Part shown: one piece after another, positions 52,901-61,627 of the stretch | Numbering within the stretch: the stretch's first letter is position 1 | Layout of the letters: every line of letters begins with the position of its first letter | Assembly: GCA_026936335.1 (NCBI GenBank) | Contig: JAPMXV010000034.1 | Coordinates: 380,001-444,000, forward strand | DNA length: 64,000 nt | Reading direction: 5' to 3' | DNA from: Mantamonas sphyraenae | Taxonomy: Eukaryota > CRuMs > Mantamonadidae | Position numbers and translations under genes: made by a program | The notes under the pieces: generated by a model | Told to the model about the DNA's origin: nothing | What the model saw: the letters and a program-made list of their open reading frames with translations, nothing else | Databases searched by the model: none

Positions 52901-55900
52901 CCGTCCTCCACCCAGATCCACCACGGCTGCACGCTCCCGTGCACCTTGTCGAACCACTGAAAGTCCGCTCGGATGTACAGCTGCACACGCAGCACCGTAC
53001 GCGTCACAGGCTGCACGTCCGCCTCCAGCGTCAGGTTCGGAAACTGCCGCACCGCACGCGCAATCGTAGGCCCCATCGCCTGGTGCCGCACAAGCACCCC
53101 AATGTCCTTCGCCTCCATCTCCCGCAACTGCCCAATCGACACCCCTCCCCGCTGCAGCTTCTCGATAATCAGCCCCGGAATCTCCTTAAACTGCGCCAGC
53201 GGGTGCTGTTCGTTCCACAGCCGCTGCTCAATCATCTTGCACAGCGTCAAGCACTTTTCCGCCATCGACGGCCAGTTCTTCCGGAACGTCAGCTCAAACA
53301 GCGCACGCGCAATTCGGCTCGCGTTCTGCGTCACGTACCCGCAGTCACTCACAAGCGAAAACGCCTCCAGACGCGCCTGCGTGATGTACGACTGCAGCAG
53401 GATGTTCACCTTGCTCGAAAACTCCTTCTCTCCTCCCTTTGCCACGTCGTACGCACACGACGTGTTGCTCAGCCTCTCCAGCTCCTTCGCCTCCTCCTCC
53501 CTCATCTTCATGTTTTCAAACTCGTTCGCCTGCGACACAAGATCAAACACCTCGTCCTCGCCCATCTGCGCGTTCCACTTTTCGTTGAACGTCTCAATCG
53601 TCTCGTGCTGAATGTAAAAGTGGCTCGCCGTCCGTCCCTTGTCCGTCGCACTAAACATCCCGCTCGCCTCGTGGTACCGAATCATCTCCACCCTGTCCAG
53701 CAGCTTCGCCGCATTAATCACAAAGTCCCGTCGCCGTTCATACAGCACTGGGTCCTCCTCGCGCTCCCCGTACGTGATCCCATACACCATCGGGTTCTTC
53801 AGCATCCGCACAAACAGGTACGTGTAGCTCAGCCACGTCACCGCCTCGTCCACATTCGTCACCGTCCCAGACACAATCTCCGCGTTCAGATTGTCCGGCA
53901 GCCGCTCCAGGAATCGGCTCTCAATCGGCAGCTGCCTGCACAACAGTCCCAGGTAGTGCGGCAGCTTCTCGTGCATCGTCAGAATGATTCCCTCTCCGCT
54001 CGTGTCAAACTGCGGCCGTCCCGCACGCCCGAAAATCTGCATAATGTCCAGCATCCCCAGGTCCACAAACGAGCCCACCTTGCTGTTGTACAACTGCGTC
54101 CCCTTGATCAGCACCGTGTGCGCCGGCAGATTCACTCCCCACGCAAGCGTCGCCGTGCAGCACAGCACCTTCAGGTGGCCCTCCCCAAACAGCCTCTCCA
54201 CCGTGTTCCGGTCCGTACGCATCATCCCTGCGTGGTGCACCCCAAACCCGTCCCGGAACAGATCCTTCAGCTCACGCGCCTTTGTACGCGCAATGTCCCG
54301 TGCCGCCCACTTGTACGACTCCTCCTCCTTGCTCGGCGCAAACAAGTCAATCGTGTTGTACTCCTTTGCCATTTCCGCAAGCGTCTTTGCCGTCTTTACC
54401 GTGTCGTTCCGGCTGTGCACAAAAATCATCACCTGGTACCCGGCTCGCAGCGACTCCACCGCTCGCTCGTAGCAGATTTCGTTCATCGTCGAGATCGCCT
54501 TGAAGTGGTTCCGCGCCTTGACCCCCACAAACTTTTGCGTCAGCGGAATCGGACGGTAGTTGTCCCCAAAGTAGAACAGTCCCGTGTCCGGATTCACTCG
54601 CAGAAACAGCGCCACGTCCAGGTAGTTCGGCAGCGTCGCACTCAGCCCCACAATACGGATCATCGACTGCGTCGTTTCCACCTGCCGCAGCGTACGTGCC
54701 ACAATGCTCTCAATCACACTCCCGCGATCGTCGTGCAGCAGATGCACCTCGTCAATAATCAGCAGCTTCACAAGCGACGTCAGCGCCACGTCGGAGCTCT
54801 TTCGCGTGATCACGTCCCACTTCTCCGGCGTCACCACAAGCATCTGCGTCTCCATAATCTCCTTCTTTGTCAGCTGCATGTCTCCCGTCAGCAGCTCCGC
54901 ACCTTGACTCCCAGCGGTCCCAGCCGCTTCCCAAAGTTCGCCGCCATCTCCGCCGCCAGCGCCTTCATCGGCGCCACGTACACAATCTTAAACTCATCCC
55001 GCCGCAGCGTGTTCCCGCGAAAGTGTTGGCCCACCTCGTGCAAAATCGTCATCATCGCACAGTTCGTCTTTCCCGCTCCCGTCGGCGCGCACACAAGCAG
55101 GTTTTCGTTCGACCTGTACGCCGCCTCAAAGATCTCGCTCTGGATCTGGTTCAGCGTCTTGATCCCCTTGAACGCCATCTGCGCAAACGGCTCAAACTCG
55201 CTAATCGGCACAAGCTCCTCCTTCGGCATGCTCTTCTTCTTCGGCGCAGGCACAATCACCTCGTCGTAGTCTGTCCGCGAGATCTTTTCCGTCCCTGCAG
55301 GCAGCACACGCGTGCCCACATACTCGTCCGACGTCGTCCCTGCCGGCGCAAGATTCAGCGACGACAGCGACACGTTCCGTCCACGCAGCTGCGCATGCTG
55401 CACTCGGCTGATTTCGTCCAGGTCCTCCGCCGTCACATACTCCCGTTCCTCCCTCCCTCCACTCTCCTTGCCCTTGCCCTTGCCCTTTCCCTTCCCTTTG
55501 CCTTTGCCCTTGCCCTTCCCTTTGCCCTTTCCTCCTCCCGCCTGCGTCTCCACAATCTCCTCCCTGTGTTGCAGGATCGCCATGATCAGCTCCAGTGCAA
55601 ACGGCGACAACAGATTGAACAGTTCCTCCTGCAGCTCTTCGCTCGCTCGATCCGACTTGAGCGAGTTCAGCACGCTCAGCGTCACCTCCCCGGCACTCAG
55701 CGGAAATTCAGGGTTCTGTGCCACGTACAGGATCAGAGCCTGCTGCATGTGTTCGTACGTATACTCCTCCTCCTCCTCTGCCTCCCCGCCTGCCTCTCCT
55801 CCTTGTCCTCCGCCGCTGAGATGCAGACCCACCTCCTCCACCGTGTCCTCCTCCAAAAAGGGCAGGCTCGCCGGACTCAACACCTGAAGCGCCAGTGTGT

Positions 55901-56614
55901 CCGGCGTGTACGTCAGCGCCCTGCTTGTCCTAGTCTCCACCACTCTCCCTCCCTCCTCCTCCTCCGCCGTCGTCTCCCCGGCCTCCAAATGCGCCTCTCG
56001 CCACCGCGCCAAGCTCGCCACAATCTCCTCCACCTGCACCATCATTGCCTCTGGGATGTGTCCAAACACAGGCACCAGCGCCTCCTTCACACCCGCAGAC
56101 ACTCCCTTGGCCTTGCTCCTCTTGGTCTTGGGCTGCGACGTAAACCCGTACAGATCCTCCGACGACGCCTCGCTTTCCAGCTCCTCTCCAACGCCCCCCT
56201 CTCCCTCCCTCTTGCCCAGCGTCTCAAACACCATCTCTGCTGCGCTCTGCACCTCTGCGCTGCTCGACGTCTCTGGCAGCAAATCCGCAACCACCGCCAG
56301 CAGCGTCCGAAACTGTTCCCGCACCTCCCCGCTCGCCTCCGCCGACACTGCCTTTGTGCCCGCACGAAACTGCTCCCATGTCCACACACCCTTGCCCTCT
56401 CCCTTGCGCCCCCTGCACACACACACACACCCCACCTCTCCTTCGCGTCAGTTCCCCTCTCCCGCCACCTTCCCTTTCCCGGAAAACCAACCCACCGTTC
56501 CTTTCGACGCAGCATCACTTCTTCATTGCTCATCAGCGTGCTTTGCACATCCAACGGCGTCTGCTGCGTCGCCCGCAGCATGCCCGTCAGCGTGGCCCGT
56601 TCCCAAAGTGCCAT
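49973..56614 (-). CDS. ASCC3: ASCC3-like dual-cassette Ski2 helicase, with apparent frameshift
   Basis: Proposed exons 56614-56496, 56412-51067, 50890-49973; donors GTGGGT and GTGAGT, acceptors TGCAG and CTCAG; about 2125 residues (human ASCC3 2202). First cassette: CAPTGAGKTNCAM, IIDEVHLLHDDRGS, VGLSATLPNY. Sec63 domain follows. Second cassette: LGAPTGSGKTLAAE, DEIHLLGAERGP, VGLSTALSN (S-T-A as in ASCC3). The second Sec63 starts EYEELPVRHNED and includes KANLLLQAH. These words favour ASCC3 over the spliceosomal Brr2. ASCC3 splits stalled ribosomes and aids alkylation repair. The frame breaks once, near 54890-54905, between LGVKV and ELLTGDMQL, too short for an intron. The N-terminal 500 residues are low complexity with a (KG)n run. 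Confidence 0.88.
50950..51050. repeat. Telomere-like CCCTA(C) repeats and hairpin in the last ASCC3 intron
   Basis: Within the 176-nt intron 50891-51066, the plus strand reads CTAACCCCTACCCTACCCCTA-type repeats. Next come TACCCGCACACCCCCAC (51005-51021), loop TAAC, then GTGGGGGCGTGCGGGTA (51026-51042). The arms pair over 17 positions with one mismatch. A further GGGTAGGTGTGCGGGTACGGGTA can pair with the CCCTACCC array, extending the stem towards both splice sites. Confidence 0.8.
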
Positions 56615-56716
56615 CCTTCGCGTCTCGCACTCGTTTCCGTGCCCCCTGCGGCGCAAACGCAATCCTTGCGTCGAAATCATTTTCATTCCTCATTCCCAAA
56701 GGCTGCAAGCACCTGC

Positions 56717-57593
56717 TTAGTCCTCGTCCTCGCCCTGCTCGGCCTTCTTGGCGGCGCGGCGCGCGTCGTTCTTGCGCTTCACGCGGCCGGGCTTTCCTCC
56801 CGGGTTGTACGGGCTGTCCAGAGCAAAGTCAATGTGGCTCTGGCTGTCCACACGCACTGCAAACGACGGCACCGACACAATCTGGCGGCCCACACGGATG
56901 TGGCGCTGCTTGATAAACACACGAGCCTGATGGATCGAGCGGGCCAGGCCCGTCTTGTGCACCTGAGTCTGCAGGCGGCGCTCAAGGAAGTCCTGCACCT
57001 TCAGGCCCAGCACGTAATCCAGAGCCTGCTGATCGTCACCGAGCACACCCAGCGTGTTCAGACGGCGCAGCAGAGCCTGGCCCTCGAAAATGCGCTTCGG
57101 GTCGTTCTCCTCCAGCGTCAGCAGCTCACGAGCGGCCTTGCGGATCTTTGCAATGGCCACCTGCACGCGCCACACCTCGCGCTTGTTCTTCAGACCGTAC
57201 TGGCCGATCAGCTTCAGCTCAGCATCCAGGCGCTCCTTCTCAAACGGACGGCGCGGCGAAGCGCTCACTTTCGAATCTGTGCACCCGAAAAACACCCGCT
57301 GGTCAGCCTCTTGCGCCCTTCTCCACGCCAATTCCTCGCCAATCTCCCCTCCTTCCGTCCCCTTCTCTTCACCCTTCTCTTTCCACCTCCATCTCCATCA
57401 TGCCCCCATGCATCCCCGACTTCCTTCTCCCTCGCCTCCTCACACACGTGCGCCTTCAACGTCGCCTCTGGCCCGCATGCGATTTTTGGCCCTCTCCCCA
57501 TTTCGCCTCCCACACCCATCCACGCCTGTCTCACGCTCACTCCCACCCTCCCATGCCCTCCTCACATCACTTACAATTGCGCAGGTTCGACAT
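56717..57593 (-). CDS. RPS9: 40S ribosomal protein S9 (uS4)
   Basis: Exons 57593-57575 and 57267-56717; donor TGTAAGT context, acceptor CGAAAG; 189 residues (human 194). The second exon is unmistakable: [32 protein letters not shown], the S4 RNA-binding segment [35 protein letters not shown], and [16 protein letters not shown]. The short first exon (MSNLRN) is inferred from splice motifs and phase. It gives an N-terminus slightly shorter than usual; a different 5' exon is possible. It binds 18S rRNA and acts in decoding fidelity. The 307-nt first intron is pyrimidine-rich. ASCC3 starts 102 nt downstream on the same strand. Confidence 0.93.
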
Positions 57594-58215
57594 TCTACAT
57601 GGACACACACACACACACAACCCGCACCACGCCTGTGTGAGTTGCCTCTCGAAAAACCCAATTTCCCCTTGCCGCCCACACCCCACCCCGCTTTTCGGCC
57701 CTCGGCCCTCCCCACCCTTCCCCTCCCCATCGCTGCCACTCCGTCTACGCCGCCCTCCTCCATGCACCTTTCTCCTCCGCCTCTTTCCCCCTTCCTCCTC
57801 TCCTCCTACCCCGCGCAAGCGCGCCCGTCTCGCATGCCCCGCTGCTGCATGCGCCTCGGCCCCTCAAAATCGCTCTTTTCCCCACCACCCCCACCCTCCC
57901 CACACACCCGACACCCACCACGGCCCTTTCCACATGCACATCTCCACCTCCTCTCTCTCCTCCCCTCTGTCTCCACACCTCGCTACACGGATGCCCTCAC
58001 CTTTTTGCTCTGTGTGTTTCCGTGCCTCGGCCCACGCGCCCTCGCCCCGCCCATCTCCACCTCACCCACCCCCTCACCCCTCCCCCTTCCATCCCACTGG
58101 GGGGGGGGGAAGAGGGAACATGGGTGACCATGCGTGGGTTCTACAGTAGGATGGGATGCAAGAGAATGAACCCCCCCCTTCCCCCCCTTCCCCCCCCCTT
58201 CCCCCCCAATCCAAC
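57594..58215. promoter_or_regulatory. C/T-rich divergent region between RPS9 and the NHL gene
   Basis: About 620 nt separate the two ATGs. The sequence is strongly C- and CT-rich with a G run (58100-58109) and alternating C/TT runs immediately before the NHL ATG. No conserved frame is present. Pyrimidine-rich leaders are typical of ribosomal-protein genes in animals (TOP), but on the RPS9 strand this region is purine-rich, so that does not apply here. Confidence 0.4.
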
Positions 58216-59642
58216 ATGTCGCTCAAACGCCTCGTTCACAAACGACACATCGAGGCGCTGCGTGAAGACATCCTGCAGGGCCCCTCTCACGTCTGCCTGC
58301 ACTCGGGCTCCAACACCCTGTACCTCACCGATCAAGGCAACCACCGCGTGCTGGCCCTCCATCTCGACGAACTCGACGAACGTCCCCATTCCGAGGAAGA
58401 CCCTGCACCCATGCTCATCATTGCCGGCAACGGCATCCCAGGCCTTCGCAACGGTGGCACGGGCGAAGCCACCTTTGACTCCCCCACCGGAATTTGTGTC
58501 GACGACGCCGCCAACATGCTCTACGTCACCGACCAAGGCAACAATTGCCTCCGTGCCATCGACCTCACTTCCATGCAGGTCTCCACTCTCTGTGGCGACC
58601 AACATTCCCGTGGCTTTGCCAACGGCCGCGGCGCACAAGCCCTCTTCAACTACCCGCTCGGCATGGCCATGGACGCCCCAAACGCTGTCGCCTACGTCGC
58701 CACGACTCTTACAACCATCGCATTCGCAGCATCCGCCTCAGCGACGGTCAGACCGCCAGTGTCGCCGGCTGTGACGCCGAAGGCTGGGTCGACACCCAAG
58801 AGGCCGCCCAGGCTCAGTTTTCCATGCCCAGCGGCGTCGACTTTGACCCTGCCACCCAATCTCTGTACATTACCGACCGCGACAACCACTGTGTACGCGC
58901 CCTTGACTTTCAGAACGGCGCCGTCCGCACCGTCGCTGGCCAGGGCGGAGCCGACGGCTACGAGGACGGCGCTCGCGACGACGCCCTCTTTGCCTTTCCC
59001 ACAGACCTTGCCGTCGACTCCGACGGAGGCTGGCTGTACATTTCAGACACACGCAACCATTGCATTCGCGTCGTCCGCATCCACAGCGGACGCGTGAAAA
59101 CCGTCGCCGGCACAGGCTCCCCCGGCTACAGCGACGGCCCTGGCCAGCAGGCTCGTTTCCACCTCCCCGGAGGCATCACCTGGAGCGCCACCGAAAACGC
59201 CCTCTACGTCGCCGACACGGGCAACAACCGCCTTCGCAGAGTCTGCTGCTCCACGGGCAAAGTCACAACCGTCGCTGGCTGCGGCCTCGTTTCCTCAGGC
59301 GGCTCCTCAGGCACCCTCTCACGGCCCCAACGCAAGCTCATGCACTTTCAGGACGTCGTCGAGGCCGCCGGCCGTCTCGGCATGATTGAGCAGTACCAAA
59401 AGGCTCTCGCCGCAGCAGAAGCCTCTCACCACAGCAACTCCGACCACGACGACCACGACGACCACGACGACCCCCATCCCCAAACCAACCACGACGACCC
59501 CTCACCCACCATCTCTCTCTCCCGAAGTGTTTCCCTCTCTGAAGCCGACGACAACGACAACCTCGTCGAAGAAATTGCCGCCCCGGAACCCGGCGAGTTT
59601 TTCTCTCTTCTTGACGACGACGACGACGACGACCTCTTTTGA
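58216..59642 (+). CDS. NHL-repeat beta-propeller protein, with apparent frameshift
   Basis: About 475 residues if one frame break is bridged. Five to six NHL repeats with the NR/NHR hallmark: LYLTDQGNHRVLAL, LYVTDQGNNCLRAIDL, (D)SYNHRIRSIRL, LYITDRDNHCVRALDF, LYISDTRNHCIRVVRI, LYVADTGNNRLRRVCC, each followed by a VAG-type turn. The third repeat is interrupted: the frame ending VAYVA must shift by two extra or one missing base near 58701 to enter DSYNHRIRS. The C-terminus is Asp/His/Ser-rich and ends DDDDDDDLF. NHL propellers bind RNA or protein, or act as enzymes; the function here is unknown. No RING, B-box or signal peptide is seen. Confidence 0.75.
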
Positions 59643-59761
59643 CCCTGCCCCTCTTTCATGCACGGCATGCAACGTATAAACAGCACGCCATTTGGACCCA
59701 CCCAAGCCAGCCAAGTCCACTTCAGTCTTCCGCCCACCCCCTGCGCCCCCCCTCTCTCCCC

Positions 59762-59977
59762 TCACAAGCTGTTCAGCTCCCGTTTGCTGTTGCTGCCCCG
59801 CCTGAAAAAGTAGTTCACACTTGCCGCAACACCCACCACCAGGGCCCCACCCACAATGACAATCTGGCCCGCCTCCTCCAATCCACTGACAATCAGCCCA
59901 ACTCCCACTCCAACACAAACAAGAAACACAGCAAGCGCTCCCACTCTCAACTCGTATCGCGTTGGGGTCCAAGCCAT
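59762..59977 (-). CDS. Small two-helix membrane protein A
   Basis: 71 residues from MAWTPTRYELRV. Two hydrophobic segments (LAVFLVCVGVGVGLIVSGL; IVIVGGALVVGVAASVNYFF) are separated by a short acidic turn (EEAGQ) and followed by a basic tail (RRGSNSKREL). The arrangement and several positions match the next gene (protein B), indicating tandem paralogues. The family is not recognised. A longer in-frame extension upstream is simple sequence. Confidence 0.6.
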   Translation of the reverse strand: MAWTPTRYELRVGALAVFLVCVGVGVGLIVSGLEEAGQIVIVGGALVVGVAASVNYFFRRGSNSKRELNSL

Positions 59978-60098
59978 GCTGCTGCTGCTGTTCCCGCTGT
60001 ACAGTATTTGCGCCGGTATTTGTTGTGTTTGTTTTCCTTGACGTCGCGCCCCTCCTTCCCTCCCACACCCTCCCTCACCCTCCCTCACCCTCCCTCAC

Positions 60099-60335
60099 CT
60101 ACACCACCGCTCCATCCAGCCGCTTCTCCAGTGCCGCTTCTCGTGCATCACGATCCGCACGTGCGCTGTTGGCGTAAACACCAATCACCAGGAACCCCGC
60201 TCCTCCCAAAATCACCCACCCGCCCGTTTCCGCGTCGTCCCGGAAAACAAGCACCAGACCGATCACCACCGTCAACAAAAAGATCAGAAACAACCACACA
60301 CGCACAATGTATTTCCGCGGCAGCCGAAGCTTCAT
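60099..60335 (-). CDS. Small two-helix membrane protein B, paralogue of A
   Basis: 78 residues: MKLRLPRKYIVRVWLFLIF, first helix LFLIFLLTVVIGLVLVF, turn RDDAETGG, second helix WVILGGAGFLVIGVYAN, then a charged amphipathic tail (DRDAREAALEKRL). Shared with protein A: (R/K)Y-x-x-RV at the start, GL at the end of helix 1, an acidic-Gly turn, and V-x-x-GGA-x-x-x-x-GV at helix 2. Its ATG is one base after the stop of the upstream propeller-like gene (TGAGATG). Function unknown. Confidence 0.65.
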   Translation of the reverse strand: MKLRLPRKYIVRVWLFLIFLLTVVIGLVLVFRDDAETGGWVILGGAGFLVIGVYANSARADRDAREAALEKRLDGAVV

Positions 60336-60336
60336 C

Positions 60337-61458
60337 TCATTGTTTGCCTGCGCTCTCGCCCGTCACCACTACCTCCAACCTCGTCAACCTCTCTTCCAAC
60401 CCATCCAGCCTGGCCATCAGTCTTCCCTCCATTCCTCGCAGCCATCCCAGCAACGCATCCTCTGTCTCCCTCTTCTCCACCAACCCCTCCACTGGCCCCT
60501 CCACCAACCCTTCCACTGGCCCCTCCACCCCACGCCCCACACGCACATGCCACTCCAGACCCACCCCACCAAACACAGCCGCCGTCTCCTTCGCTCTCCG
60601 CCTACCTCGTGCCACAACCACTTCCCCCTCGCCATCCACACACATGCCCAGCGTTCGCTCCTCACCGCCCCCGCCCACATCCACAACCTGTCCGTCGCCC
60701 ACAAACCTAGCTCCGCGCTCATCCCTTTGCATACATACACACTCCACCTGGCTGCTTGTGTGTGATCCTACCCACACCACTGCTCGCCCTCCTCTCCTCC
60801 TCTCCACCGCCACCTGCGACGGCATGCGCACCTCCAACAGTTCCCGTTCGTCCTCCACCACCAGACCACCCTCCTTCTCCCGAAGCAACACCACACGTGC
60901 ACATGTCTCCACCACTCGCATCATCCCGCCTCCCTGGTTGCCAAACACGTTGAACAACGACGGCAACTCCTCACCCTGCCCAAACCCCTTCTCATCCTCG
61001 CCCCCCTCCACCACAACCTCGGTTTCCAGCGCTGCCACCACACAATCACCCACAGACACCAACGCGCGTACCCCTCGCACTGCCTTGCCCACTTGGCCCT
61101 TGCCCACCTCCACCCACTCCTCCCGTTCCACGTCAAACACTCCCACTCCCCGTTCCCCACCCACCCACACCCTCCCGCTCTGCCACGTTGCACACACAGG
61201 CACGCCCACATCCATCCTGGGGATCTCTACCGACCGTTGTGTCTCCATCGTCCACAGCACACCTCCGCCACCCGCCACCACCACTGCTGCCTCCTTTTCC
61301 CCTTCCCTCCCGCATACCACCTGTCCATATCCGTTGCCCGGCGCCACACCCACTCCACCCACCTCTACCCACACTCCCTCATCCTCGTCCTTTCCCCCTC
61401 CCTCCCGTCGCCACACGCGTCCCTTTGCATCCAGCGCAAAACCGCCCCTCGTCCGCAT
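60337..61458 (-). CDS. Propeller-like protein with C-terminal coiled coil, unknown
   Basis: 373 residues from MRTRGGFALDAKGRVWRR, the first ATG after an in-frame TGA. The first ~300 residues consist of recurrent short beta-type segments with Gly-Arg-Val-Trp-Val or Gly-Val-Val patterns (GRVWVGGERGVGVFDVE; RALVSVGDCVVAALE; RAVVWVGSHTSSQVECV; RTLGMCVDGEGEVVVARG), suggesting a beta-propeller without WD or NHL signatures. A VEGPVEGLVEG pentad-like repeat precedes a C-terminal helix with heptads (LLGWLRGMEGRLMARLDGLEERLTRLEVVV). It is divergent from the cyclase-like gene by 169 nt and nearly abuts the next small membrane gene. Confidence 0.55.
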   Translation of the reverse strand: MRTRGGFALDAKGRVWRREGGGKDEDEGVWVEVGGVGVAPGNGYGQVVCGREGEKEAAVVVAGGGGVLWTMETQRSVEIPRMDVGVPVCATWQSGRVWVGGERGVGVFDVEREEWVEVGKGQVGKAVRGVRALVSVGDCVVAALETEVVVEGGEDEKGFGQGEELPSLFNVFGNQGGGMMRVVETCARVVLLREKEGGLVVEDERELLEVRMPSQVAVERRRGGRAVVWVGSHTSSQVECVCMQRDERGARFVGDGQVVDVGGGGEERTLGMCVDGEGEVVVARGRRRAKETAAVFGGVGLEWHVRVGRGVEGPVEGLVEGPVEGLVEKRETEDALLGWLRGMEGRLMARLDGLEERLTRLEVVVTGESAGKQ

Positions 61459-61627
61459 CCACCACCTCCACTCCGCCAAGCTGCTCCCCGTGCATCACCA
61501 GTCTCGCCATGCCTCCCGCCAGCATGTTTTGTCCCGCATGCGACACCTCGATGCTGTCCACTTCAAGCACCGTCTCCTGCATTTGCTTTGCCCCGGAACA
61601 CGCAGCCAAAAACTCCCCCGCCGCACC

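Noticed and set aside
51034-55269. 1411-codon plus-strand open frame opposite ASCC3
   Set aside because: Arg/His/Leu/Pro-rich shadow; the minus strand carries all helicase motifs.
50983-56614. Assignment of the helicase to the spliceosomal Brr2
   Set aside because: Second-cassette GLSTALSN, the HSRNDTVKTA stretch and the C-terminal PVRHNED/LLLQAH words match ASCC3 rather than Brr2.
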